Below are positions 49,765-58,106 of a DNA stretch of 64,000 bases, in pieces. Origin of the DNA: Aliishimia sp965656085 (GTDB lineage Bacteria; Pseudomonadota; Alphaproteobacteria; Rhodobacterales; Rhodobacteraceae); the NCBI GenBank assembly GCA_965656085.1, contig CBFHJA010000004.1, positions 74,566 through 138,565 on the forward strand, given 5' to 3'. Made by a program: the position numbers and the translations under genes. The first letter of the stretch is position 1. Each line of letters opens with the position of its first letter. The notes beneath the pieces were generated by a model, which was not told where the DNA came from, did no database searches, and was given only the letters and a program-made list of their open reading frames with translations.

Positions 49765-50592
49765 ATGTCTAACGCCCAATTGGAAACCGCCATCGAAGCC
49801 GCGTGGGACGCGCGCGACACCATCACCCCCGCCACCACAGGCGAGACCCGTGAGGCCATCGAGGACACGCTCAACGCGCTCGACAGTGGCCAGCTACGGG
49901 TCGCCGAGCGCGGCGAAGACGGCACATGGCATGTCAACCAATGGGCCAAGAAAGCGGTGCTTTTGGGCTTTCGGATCAAGGACATGGAAGAGCAGAGCGG
50001 CGGCCCGCAGGGCTCCGGCTGGTGGGACAAGGTCGACAGCAAGTTCAAGGGCTGGGGCGATGATCATTGGAAGGCGGCAGGCTTCCGTGCCGTGCCCAAT
50101 TGCGTCGTGCGCAAATCCGCCTTCATCGCCCCGGGCGTGGTGCTCATGCCCTCCTTCGTGAACCTTGGCGCTTACGTGGACGAGGGCACCATGGTCGACA
50201 CATGGGCCACCGTCGGCTCCTGCGCCCAGATCGGCAAAAACGTGCACCTGTCGGGCGGCGTCGGCATCGGCGGCGTGCTGGAGCCGATGCAAGCGGGCCC
50301 CACGATCATCGAGGACAATTGCTTCATCGGCGCGCGTTCGGAAGTCGTCGAAGGCTGCATCATCCGCGAAGGCTCTGTGCTCGGCATGGGCGTCTTCATC
50401 GGCCAGTCGACCAAGATCGTCGATCGCGAGACCGGGCAGGTCATGTATGGCGAAGTGCCGCCCTATTCGGTCGTCGTCGCGGGCTCCATGCCGTCCTCGG
50501 GCGGCGTGAACCTCTACTGCGCAGTGATCGTGAAACGCGTCGACGCGCGCACCCGCTCCAAGACCGGCATCAACGAGCTTCTGCGGGACTGA
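49765..50592 (+). CDS. dapD: 2,3,4,5-tetrahydrodipicolinate N-succinyltransferase
   Basis: A 275-residue left-handed beta-helix acyltransferase for lysine and meso-diaminopimelate. The hexapeptide-type repeats are visible (VRKSAFIAPGVVLMPSFVN, MVDTWATVGSCAQIGKNVHL), and GGVLEPMQAGPTIIEDNCFI is conserved. The start at 49765 follows GGGAG. It leads a dapD-hypothetical-dapE run with only 9 bases before the next gene. Confidence 0.95.
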   Translation: MSNAQLETAIEAAWDARDTITPATTGETREAIEDTLNALDSGQLRVAERGEDGTWHVNQWAKKAVLLGFRIKDMEEQSGGPQGSGWWDKVDSKFKGWGDDHWKAAGFRAVPNCVVRKSAFIAPGVVLMPSFVNLGAYVDEGTMVDTWATVGSCAQIGKNVHLSGGVGIGGVLEPMQAGPTIIEDNCFIGARSEVVEGCIIREGSVLGMGVFIGQSTKIVDRETGQVMYGEVPPYSVVVAGSMPSSGGVNLYCAVIVKRVDARTRSKTGINELLRD

Positions 50593-50601
50593 TCCGAGCC
50601 C

Positions 50602-50979
50602 ATGGCCGCCAAGGACAAACCGAAAAAGCCGCCGAAAAAGACATCGAGCCAAAAGGTTTACACGCTTGTGGTCGAGGTTGGCCGCAAGCCGGGGGATGGG
50701 CTGCCCGAGGGCTCCACAGGGGCCGCACTGATGCTGTTTTCCAGCGGCGTGGACGAGGCCGAAGCGGTGCGCGAGGCGGTGGCGATCCTCAAGCAGGCCG
50801 ACACCGCGCCGCTTGACGTGACCGGCTATGGCACGCTCGACGAGCGGCTCGAACAGGGTCACGAGATCGGCGCGGAGGAGCGGGCGTTGATGCAACGCGC
50901 GCTGGAAGAAAACGCCGTGATCGTTGCGCAGATGATCCCGTTCTACGGAGATGAAAACGGAGAGACCGATGACGACTGA
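50602..50979 (+). CDS. Hypothetical protein between dapD and dapE
   Basis: A 125-residue protein with a Lys/Pro-rich start (KDKPKKPPKKTSSQK) and a body predicted as one alpha/beta domain (YTLVVEVGRKPGDGLPEGST, AEAVREAVAILKQAD, LTVEE-like acidic end). It lies 9 bases after dapD and its end overlaps the dapE start by 11 bases, so it is part of the lysine/mDAP operon. No function is recognised; conserved position suggests an accessory role. Confidence 0.75.
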   Translation: MAAKDKPKKPPKKTSSQKVYTLVVEVGRKPGDGLPEGSTGAALMLFSSGVDEAEAVREAVAILKQADTAPLDVTGYGTLDERLEQGHEIGAEERALMQRALEENAVIVAQMIPFYGDENGETDDD

Positions 50980-52111
50980 CGCCGTTGCCCTCACCCGAGA
51001 CCTGATCCGCTGCATGTCCGAAACCCCGCAGGATGGCGGCGCTCTGCCGCTGCTCGAAAAGGCCCTCACCGAGGCCGGGTTCACCTGTGCCTGGGCCGAC
51101 CGGGGCGGCATCCGCAACCTCTTCGCGCGCTGGGGCGAGAAGGGTCATGCCAAGACCTTCGGCTTCAACGGCCATACCGACGTGGTGCCCGCAGGCGACG
51201 AGGCCGCGTGGACGCACGCCCCCTATGATGCCGATATCGTGGACGGAATTCTCTATGGGCGCGGCGCGACCGACATGAAATCCGGCGTCGCGGCCTTTGT
51301 CGCCGCCGCCATCGACCATGTGCAAACCGCTTCGCCGGACGGGTCCATCATCATCGCGATCACCGGGGACGAAGAAGGCGACGCGCTCGACGGGACCACG
51401 GCGCTGCTGGACCATATGGCCGCCGAGGGCGAGCATATGAGCGTCTGCCTCGTGGGCGAGCCGACCTGCCCAAGCACCATGGGCGAGATGATCAAGATCG
51501 GGCGGCGCGGGTCCATGTCAGCGTGGTTCGAGGTGATCGGCACGCAGGGCCATTCCGCCTATCCGCACCGGGCCAACAACCCGCTTCCCGCGATGGTCCG
51601 GCTGATGGACCGGCTTGCCAGCCATGAGCTTGACCAAGGCACCGCACATTTCGACGCCTCGACGCTTGCCGTGGTCACGGTGGACACGGGCAACCCGGCC
51701 ACCAATGTGATCCCCGCGCGCTGCAAGGCAACCGTGAATATCCGCTTCAACGACACCCATTCCGGAGCCAGCCTGTCGGACTGGCTGAAGGCGGAAGCGG
51801 CGCAGGTGGCCGAGGCGTTCGGCGTGGAGATCACGACGCGGATCAAGATCTCCGGCGAGAGCTTCCTGACCCCACCGGGCCCGCTGTCGGACCTTGTGGC
51901 CAAGGCGGTCGAGGCCGAGACCGGCGTGACGCCCGAGCTCTCCACCACGGGCGGCACGTCCGACGCGCGCTTCATCAAGGATCACTGCCCGGTCGTGGAG
52001 TTCGGCCTTGTGGGCCAGTCCATGCACCAAGTCGACGAGCACGTGCGGCTCGCGCATATCGAGACCCTGAAGGCGGTCTATGCGCGCATCCTGAAAGACT
52101 ATTTCGCTTGA
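50969..52111 (+). CDS. dapE: Succinyl-diaminopimelate desuccinylase
   Basis: A 380-residue M20-family zinc hydrolase. Metal-binding residues lie in FNGHTDVVP (His69), GATDMKSG (Asp about 103) and TGDEEGDA; EPTCPSTMGE and the C-terminal TGGTSDARF with GLVGQSMHQVDE are DapE-specific. It follows dapD functionally: succinylated mDAP precursor is deacylated to LL-DAP. The start at 50969 follows GGAGA; the ORF extends to 50951 upstream but that start overlaps the ribosome site. Confidence 0.95.
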   Translation: MTTDAVALTRDLIRCMSETPQDGGALPLLEKALTEAGFTCAWADRGGIRNLFARWGEKGHAKTFGFNGHTDVVPAGDEAAWTHAPYDADIVDGILYGRGATDMKSGVAAFVAAAIDHVQTASPDGSIIIAITGDEEGDALDGTTALLDHMAAEGEHMSVCLVGEPTCPSTMGEMIKIGRRGSMSAWFEVIGTQGHSAYPHRANNPLPAMVRLMDRLASHELDQGTAHFDASTLAVVTVDTGNPATNVIPARCKATVNIRFNDTHSGASLSDWLKAEAAQVAEAFGVEITTRIKISGESFLTPPGPLSDLVAKAVEAETGVTPELSTTGGTSDARFIKDHCPVVEFGLVGQSMHQVDEHVRLAHIETLKAVYARILKDYFA

Positions 52112-52677
52112 GGCCGCGCCTTGTGGTGATGGTGAAAGAACCCCGCCCGGGGCAAGTGAAAACACGTCTGGCGCGCGACATAGGCGTGATCGACGCCACA
52201 TGGTGGTTCCGCCGTCAGGTGCGCGCGCTCCTGCGACGTCTGGACGATCCGCGCTGGGACCTCGTGCTGGCCGTGGCACCAGATTACCGAGGGTTAGCGT
52301 CTCGCCAGTTTCCCGCCCATCTGCCCCGCCACCCGCAAGGGCGCGGCGATCTCGGCGCACGCATGTCCCGACATCTGCGCAACGGCCCGGTTTGTGTGGT
52401 AGGGTCTGACATACCGGGATTGAAACCGATTCATGTCGAGAAAGCTTTCACTGCGCTGCGCTCTCATGACATCGTGTTCGGTCCCGCGCCCGATGGCGGG
52501 TTCTGGCTCGTCGGTCAGTCGGCCCGCCGCGCGGTCTCGCCGGGAATTTTCGCGGGCGCGCGATGGTCCAGCCAATACGCGCTCGCTGACAGCGTGGCGT
52601 CTGTGAGGGGCCAAAGCGTCGGGTTTGTCGACGTTCTGGACGACGTGGACGACGCCGCCGATCTGGGCCTGAAATAG
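52108..52677 (+). CDS. DUF2064-type (TIGR04282) glycosyltransferase-like protein
   Basis: A 189-residue protein with VVMVKEPRPGQVKTRLARDIG at the N-terminus, then GSDIPGLKP and FGPAPDGGFWLVG, the nucleotide-sugar-like motifs of the DUF2064 family. It resembles a Rossmann-type glycosyltransferase A fold but its substrate is unknown. It starts with TTG overlapping the dapE stop (TTGA), so it is coupled to dapE. Confidence 0.83.
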   Translation: MRPRLVVMVKEPRPGQVKTRLARDIGVIDATWWFRRQVRALLRRLDDPRWDLVLAVAPDYRGLASRQFPAHLPRHPQGRGDLGARMSRHLRNGPVCVVGSDIPGLKPIHVEKAFTALRSHDIVFGPAPDGGFWLVGQSARRAVSPGIFAGARWSSQYALADSVASVRGQSVGFVDVLDDVDDAADLGLK

Positions 52678-52714
52678 CACATGACCCTGCCCCACGCCCA
52701 TGTTAGCAGGGGGC

Positions 52715-54985
52715 ATGAGCAGGATCCCGAGCAAGGCCGAAATCCTCGACTGGATTTCCGCCCACCCAACCCAGACCTCGAAGCGCGACATCTCGAAGGC
52801 ATTCGGGATCAAGGGCGCCGACCGCATTGATCTGAAACGGGTCCTGAAAGAACTCGAAGCCGAGGGCCATCTGGAAAAGCGCAAGCGCAGCTATCAGGAC
52901 CCCGACCGGCTGCCCCCTGTAAGCGTGCTTCAGGTCCTCGCGCCCGACCCCGATGGCGACCTCTTCGCGAAACCACTGGAATGGCACGGCACGGGTGTTG
53001 AGCCGCGTGTTCTGGTCGTGACCCGCGCCTCGGACCCGGCGCTTGGTGAAGGCGACCGCATTCTCGCGCGGCTGACCGCCCTGCAGGGCGGCGAGGTGAA
53101 TTACGAGGCGCGGTTGATCCGCCGGATTGGGGCCAACCCCCGGAAAATCTTGGGAATTTTCCGTGTCGGCAGCGAGGGCGGGCGCGTCCTGCCGATCGAC
53201 AAGGGCTCGGATCGGGAATGGCAGGTCGCGCCGGATGCAACCGGCGGGGCCAAGGATGGTGAACTGGTCGAAGCCGAACATGCCGGGCACAAGGCGCGGA
53301 TCGGGCTGCCGCGCGCGCGGATCGTGGCGCGGCTGGGTGACCCCAGCGCGCCCAAGGCTGTGTCGCTCATCGCGATCCACCAGCACGGCATCCCGGACGA
53401 TTTCCCCGATGACGCCATCGCCGAGGCAGATGCGGCCAAACCGGTTGGCCTCGAAGGCCGCACCGATCTACGCGATCTGCCGCTGATCACGATCGACCCG
53501 GCCGATGCGCGTGACCATGACGATGCCTGCTGCGCCCTTCCCGACGAAGATCCGAAGAACCCCGGCGGGCATATCATCTGGGTCGCCATCGCCGATGTCG
53601 CCGCCTATGTCACCCCCGGCTCTGCGCTTGACCGCGAGGCGCGCAAACGGGGCAATTCAAGTTATTTTCCCGACCGTGTCGTGCCAATGCTCCCCGACCG
53701 GCTGTCGGGCGATCTGTGCTCGCTGCATGAGGGCGTGCCGCGCCCCTGTATCGCGGTAAAAATGACGCTCGATGCCGAGGGGAACAAGCTGCGCCACAGT
53801 TTCGTGCGCGGGCTGATGCGCTCGCCCGCCTCGCTGCATTACGACGAGGTGCAGGCGGCCATCGACGGCGCGCCGACCGAGCGCACCGAGGACCTGCTGG
53901 AGCCCGTGCTGCGCCCGCTTTATGCCGCCTATGGCGCCTTGGTGAAGGCCCGCAAGCGCCGGCAACCGCTCGATCTGGACCTGCCCGAGCGGCGGGTGGA
54001 ACTGGCCGAGGACGGCACCGTGCAGTCGGTGCATTTCAAGGACCGGCTCGACGCGCATCGGCTGATCGAGGAATTCATGGTGCTGGCCAATGTCGCTGCC
54101 GCAGAGACGCTGGAGGCGAAGCGCACGCCGCTGCTCTACAGGGTGCATGAAGAACCGCCCCCCGAGAAGCTCGACAGCCTGCGAGACACGGCAGAGGCGG
54201 CCGGGTTCACGCTGGCCAAGGGGCAGGTTCTGAAGACCGCGCATCTCAACCAGTTGCTCGATCAGGCCGCAGGCTCCGATGAGGCGGAGCTGATCAACAT
54301 GTCTACCCTGCGGTCGATGACGCAGGCCTATTACAGCCCCGCGAATTACGGCCACTTCGGTCTTGCGCTGCGCAGCTACGCGCATTTCACCTCGCCGATC
54401 CGGCGCTATTCGGACCTTGTCGTGCACCGGGCACTGATTACCGCCCATGGCTGGGGCGCGGACGGGCTGAGCGCCGAGGGTATCGACAAGCTGGAGGCCA
54501 CGGCGACACATATCTCGGAGACCGAGCGGCGCTCGATGATGGCCGAGCGGGACACGACCGACCGCTATCTCGCGGCCTATCTGTCCGAGCGGGTGGGCTC
54601 CGAATTTCCGGGTCGAATCAGCGGGATCGCCCGGTTTGGCGTCTTCGTGAAGCTCGACGAGACCGGCGCGGATGGGCTGATCCCGATGCGCAATCTCGGC
54701 CATGAATTCTTCCATTTCGACCGCGACAGCGGCACGCTGATGGGCGCTGATACCGGCACGGTCATAACGGTGGGTCAGCGCGTCCTGACGCGGCTGACCG
54801 AGGCCGCACCGGTGACGGGCGGTCTGGCGCTGGAGTTGCTCGAACTGGAAGATGAGAAAATGCCGAGCGGCCCCAAACGCGGGCGCGGGAGGAAGAAGCC
54901 GCCACCGCGCCGCAAGGCCGCGAAGGGCAAGCTGAAGGCCGCGAAGGGGAAACGCAAGGTGGAACGGCGGCGCAAGAGCGGCTAG
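52715..54985 (+). CDS. rnr: Ribonuclease R
   Basis: A 756-residue 3'-5' exoribonuclease. It has a helix-turn-helix start (PSKAEILDWI), cold-shock-type RNA-binding domains, the RNB catalytic core with DPADARDHDDACC and a C-terminal S1 domain (GRISGIARFGVFVKLDETGA, about 635-654), then a long basic Lys/Arg tail (PKRGRGRKKPPPRRKAAKGK) that binds RNA. It degrades structured RNA. The start is uncertain: 52715 matches family start SRIPSKAEIL, while an ATG at 52700 is also in frame. Its stop shares a CTAG with the convergent GST gene. Confidence 0.93.
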   Translation: MSRIPSKAEILDWISAHPTQTSKRDISKAFGIKGADRIDLKRVLKELEAEGHLEKRKRSYQDPDRLPPVSVLQVLAPDPDGDLFAKPLEWHGTGVEPRVLVVTRASDPALGEGDRILARLTALQGGEVNYEARLIRRIGANPRKILGIFRVGSEGGRVLPIDKGSDREWQVAPDATGGAKDGELVEAEHAGHKARIGLPRARIVARLGDPSAPKAVSLIAIHQHGIPDDFPDDAIAEADAAKPVGLEGRTDLRDLPLITIDPADARDHDDACCALPDEDPKNPGGHIIWVAIADVAAYVTPGSALDREARKRGNSSYFPDRVVPMLPDRLSGDLCSLHEGVPRPCIAVKMTLDAEGNKLRHSFVRGLMRSPASLHYDEVQAAIDGAPTERTEDLLEPVLRPLYAAYGALVKARKRRQPLDLDLPERRVELAEDGTVQSVHFKDRLDAHRLIEEFMVLANVAAAETLEAKRTPLLYRVHEEPPPEKLDSLRDTAEAAGFTLAKGQVLKTAHLNQLLDQAAGSDEAELINMSTLRSMTQAYYSPANYGHFGLALRSYAHFTSPIRRYSDLVVHRALITAHGWGADGLSAEGIDKLEATATHISETERRSMMAERDTTDRYLAAYLSERVGSEFPGRISGIARFGVFVKLDETGADGLIPMRNLGHEFFHFDRDSGTLMGADTGTVITVGQRVLTRLTEAAPVTGGLALELLELEDEKMPSGPKRGRGRKKPPPRRKAAKGKLKAAKGKRKVERRRKSG

Positions 54986-55692
54986 CCGGGCGGCCTGCCC
55001 GCGCCAAACGCATCATGCACACGTGCGGCATAGTCAATGAGGCCCAGGACGTCTTTGAGGACCGCTTGAAGGTCAGTGCGGACCGGTGTCGCCGAGATGG
55101 CGGCCAAAACCGGTGCAATGCTGGCATCCGCGATACGCGGGGCGGCTCCGAAGAGAAACGGCGCGTCGCCAAGCTGGTTGGCCAGCGCGGAAAAATCCGC
55201 CCGCGCCCGGTCCAGCCGTTCCGGCCAACCCATCCGCCCAAGACCCTGCGCGCGCAAACCCGACAGCACCGTGCGCCGGATGCCGCCGGAGATCACACCA
55301 CGCAGAAGCGCCGGGATTTCGTGGAAATACGCGTTGCGGGTGCTCGGCCAAACCTCGCTGCGCTCCCAACGGTCGAGCAGCAGCAGGAAATAGAGATGCT
55401 CTTCCGCCATACGTATGAGGCCATGCGCTGCAGCCTGTTCGGCAGGGGTAAGGGACGCATCCGGGTCCGTGCCGGTTTCGCGGGCGAACTGCGCGATGCG
55501 GTCACTGCCGGCGATCAGCCGGTCGCCAGCCCGCAGGACCGGCAGTTTCGCGAGCGGCATCTTGCGCGGATCGTTGGTATCCTCACGTTGCCAGTCGAGG
55601 CCACAGGCATTTAGCACATACATCGCTTTCACGCAGAAGGGGCTCGCGCTGGGCTGGCCGAAATGCGCGGGATACGTGATCAGATTATTCAT
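54982..55692 (-). CDS. Glutathione S-transferase family protein
   Basis: A 236-residue protein with an N-terminal thioredoxin-like segment (SASPFCVKAMYVLNACGLDW) and KLPVLRAGDRLIAGSDRIAQF, then an all-helical C-terminal domain. It resembles the GST type with a Cys-containing active site rather than a canonical Tyr/Ser one. The substrate is unknown. The start at 55692 has no strong ribosome site. Convergent with rnr, overlapping by 4 bases. Confidence 0.8.
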   Translation of the reverse strand: MNNLITYPAHFGQPSASPFCVKAMYVLNACGLDWQREDTNDPRKMPLAKLPVLRAGDRLIAGSDRIAQFARETGTDPDASLTPAEQAAAHGLIRMAEEHLYFLLLLDRWERSEVWPSTRNAYFHEIPALLRGVISGGIRRTVLSGLRAQGLGRMGWPERLDRARADFSALANQLGDAPFLFGAAPRIADASIAPVLAAISATPVRTDLQAVLKDVLGLIDYAARVHDAFGAGRPPG

Positions 55693-55790
55693 GAGTGGCT
55701 CATGTAGGCGGACAGACACATCGTGTCAGATCATCCTACACCAAGGAGCGCGCGCCGCGAAGACACCGTGGTGCGCGTCCCTGTGACCGA

Positions 55791-57221
55791 TCAGAAGTTG
55801 CGGAGTGTCTCAGTGGCCGCCGCTCCCATTGCCGCTTCCATCATCCCGTGCTCGACCAGATGCGCATGGGTCTCGTCAAGCGCTTTGCGGGCGCGTGTCG
55901 CCAGAGTTGTGATCTCCTCCGGCGTGATCACCAGCGGCGGCGAGATCACCATGCGGTCGCCGACATGGCGCATCACCAGATTGTTTGCAAAGCACCGTTC
56001 GCGGCAGATCAGGCCGACGGTGCCCTCGGAACTTGCGAACTTCGCGCGCGTGGTTTTGTCCGGCGTCAAAGCGAACGAACCGATGAGGCCGGTCATCCGC
56101 GTATCGCCCACCAGCGGGTGATCTGCGAGGCTATGCCAGGCCTCGGCCAGCGCCGGGGCGGCGACCCCGTTCACATGCCCGATCACGTCCTCCTCTTCGA
56201 GAATTCGCAGGTTTTCGAGCGCGACGGCACAGGCGACCGGGTGGCCGGAATAGGTGTAGCCGTGGAAGAAATCCTCGTGGTCGATGACTTTGGCCACCTT
56301 GTCGGACACGATCACCCCGCCGATGGGCTGATAGCCCGAGGACAGGCCTTTCGCGATCGTCATGATGTCCGGCTCGATCCCCATGGTTTGGCTGCCGAAC
56401 CACGCCCCGATGCGCCCAAAGCCGCAGATCACCTCGTCAGCAATCAGCAGGATGTCGTGCTCACGGCAAATGCGCTGGATCTCGGGCCAATAGCTGTCCG
56501 GAGGGATGATCACGCCGCCCGCGCCCTGAATCGGCTCGCCGATGAAGGCGGCAATGCGGTCCGCGCCGTGCTCTTCGATCACCGCTTCAAGCTCGCGTGC
56601 CCGGGCCAACCCAAATTCCTCGGGATCCATTTCGCCACCCTCGGCCCACCAGTTGGGCTGATTGATATGGATGATGTCCGGGATCGGCATCGAGTTGACG
56701 TCGTGCATGTAGGCCATGCCGCCGAGGCTGCCCGAGCCAACGGACGAGCCGTGATAAGCGTTCTTGCGGGAGACGATGATCGTACGTTCCGGCTGCCCCT
56801 TGCGCGCCCAATAAGTGCGCACGAGGCGGATATTGGTGTCGTTCGCATCCGAGCCGGAGGTGCCGAAGAAGACGTGGTTCAGATCACCCGGCGCAAGCTC
56901 GGCGAGCTTGTTGGCCAGCGCAATGGCGGGCACGGTCGTGGTCTGGAAGAAGGTGTTGTAGTAGGGCAGTTCCTGCATCTGCCGGTGCGCCGCGTCAGCC
57001 AGTTCGGTGCGCCCATATCCGATATTCACACACCACAGGCCGGCCATGCCGTCGAGGATTTCGTTCCCGTCGCTGTCGGTCAGGAACACGCCGTTCGCGC
57101 GCGTGATGACGCGGGCCCCCTTGGCGCGGAGCTCGTCCCCTGAGGAGAACGGATGCATGTGGTGGGCGGCGTCAAGAGCCTGCAATTCGGCGGTGGGCAG
57201 ATGGTTGGTGATTTTGTTCAT
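55791..57221 (-). CDS. Class III (omega) aminotransferase, polyamine type
   Basis: A 476-residue PLP aminotransferase. Motifs include FGTSGSDANDTNIRLVR, YHGSSVGSGSLGG, EPIQGAGGVIIPP, ADEVICGFGRIG and IAKGLSSGYQPIG with the PLP lysine. This subgroup includes SpuC, putrescine-pyruvate aminotransferase, which fits the neighbouring polyamine ABC transporter and oxidase genes. It lies 39 bases upstream of the GntR-regulator stop, read in the minus direction after the regulator. Confidence 0.9.
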   Translation of the reverse strand: MNKITNHLPTAELQALDAAHHMHPFSSGDELRAKGARVITRANGVFLTDSDGNEILDGMAGLWCVNIGYGRTELADAAHRQMQELPYYNTFFQTTTVPAIALANKLAELAPGDLNHVFFGTSGSDANDTNIRLVRTYWARKGQPERTIIVSRKNAYHGSSVGSGSLGGMAYMHDVNSMPIPDIIHINQPNWWAEGGEMDPEEFGLARARELEAVIEEHGADRIAAFIGEPIQGAGGVIIPPDSYWPEIQRICREHDILLIADEVICGFGRIGAWFGSQTMGIEPDIMTIAKGLSSGYQPIGGVIVSDKVAKVIDHEDFFHGYTYSGHPVACAVALENLRILEEEDVIGHVNGVAAPALAEAWHSLADHPLVGDTRMTGLIGSFALTPDKTTRAKFASSEGTVGLICRERCFANNLVMRHVGDRMVISPPLVITPEEITTLATRARKALDETHAHLVEHGMMEAAMGAAATETLRNF

Positions 57222-57250
57222 GTCAGGCTCTCCACGGGTTTGGGCAAGAA

Positions 57251-57260
57251 TATGATCAAA
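57251..57260. promoter_or_regulatory. Candidate GntR site upstream of the aminotransferase
   Basis: TATGATCAAA just before the regulator stop, in the region upstream of the aminotransferase; ATTTGATCA on the minus strand. A matching TTGATCAA sequence is in the potF promoter (58052-58059). Confidence 0.35.
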
Positions 57261-57971
57261 TTATTTTGCGTCAATCGAATCGGTGCTCAAAGCGATTTGC
57301 CGCATACCCTGCAGCACATCTTCGCGCATAGCGTGTGCCGCCGCGTCGGCATTGCCCAATTCGAGGGCAGTGAGAATTTCTGCATGTTGATCGGGCAAGT
57401 TCGACGTCCCGAAGCGCCCACAGACCACCCGGAGCGACGGCCCGAACCGCAACCAGAGGCGCTCGGTCGTCTCCAGCAGGATCGGTGCCTCGGCTGACGC
57501 ATAGAGTGTGTGGTGAAACGCGTGATTGAGATGCAGGTAGCCGGAGATGTCGCCGGACCGGATCGCCGCGTCGAGATCGCGATCGAGATCGCGCAGCGTC
57601 TGGATGTGCCCGGCGCTGAGCCGAGGCGTCGCCCGGCGCGTCAACTCGGGCTCCAATTCACTGCGCAAAAAAGTTAATTCATCAATATCGCCACCTGTCA
57701 GAACCGGCACTTCCAGACGTCGGTTGCCACGCATCCGCAAGGCGCCTTCGGCTGTGAGACGCCGCACGGCTTCACGGACCGGCGTCATCCCGGCCGCGAT
57801 ATCCTGCGCAAGGCCCTGTAAGGTCAGTGCCTGTCCCGGTGCGTAGTTGCCATACAGGACCCGGTTCCGCACCGCGTGGTAGACATTGAGATGCACCGGG
57901 GCGCGCGCCTTTGCCAGAGGCGCGCGTTGCGGCGGGGCCAGTGCCGAATTTGCAGGCAGGTCTGATGGCAT
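57261..57971 (-). CDS. GntR-family (FCD) transcriptional regulator
   Basis: A 236-residue regulator with an N-terminal winged helix (GQALTLQGLAQDIAAGMTPVREAVRRL, residues about 43-69) and a C-terminal FCD ligand-binding domain with His/Asp/Arg-rich helices. It is divergent from potF and probably controls the polyamine cluster. The start is not certain: the ATG at 57971 has GGAG about 10 bases upstream; in-frame starts at 58016 and 58031 exist. Confidence 0.88.
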   Translation of the reverse strand: MPSDLPANSALAPPQRAPLAKARAPVHLNVYHAVRNRVLYGNYAPGQALTLQGLAQDIAAGMTPVREAVRRLTAEGALRMRGNRRLEVPVLTGGDIDELTFLRSELEPELTRRATPRLSAGHIQTLRDLDRDLDAAIRSGDISGYLHLNHAFHHTLYASAEAPILLETTERLWLRFGPSLRVVCGRFGTSNLPDQHAEILTALELGNADAAAHAMREDVLQGMRQIALSTDSIDAK

Positions 57972-58051
57972 GTCGGGCCCACTCCTCAAAGCTCCTTGCG
58001 CCTCGCTGTGCGCCATGGAAGCATAAGGCACCTTGCCCGCAGAGGCAAAAC

Positions 58052-58084
58052 TTGATCAAATCTTGCGAAATCGGATGAACCGAT
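58052..58084. promoter_or_regulatory. Candidate operators in the GntR-potF intergenic region
   Basis: TTGATCAA (58052-58059) is a perfect palindrome within TTGATCAAAT, shared with the aminotransferase upstream region, and ATCGG-ATGAA-CCGAT (58070-58084) is a second inverted repeat. Either may be the GntR binding site. Confidence 0.4.
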
Positions 58085-58106
58085 CTGCAATACGGGAGTA
58101 TCACCA

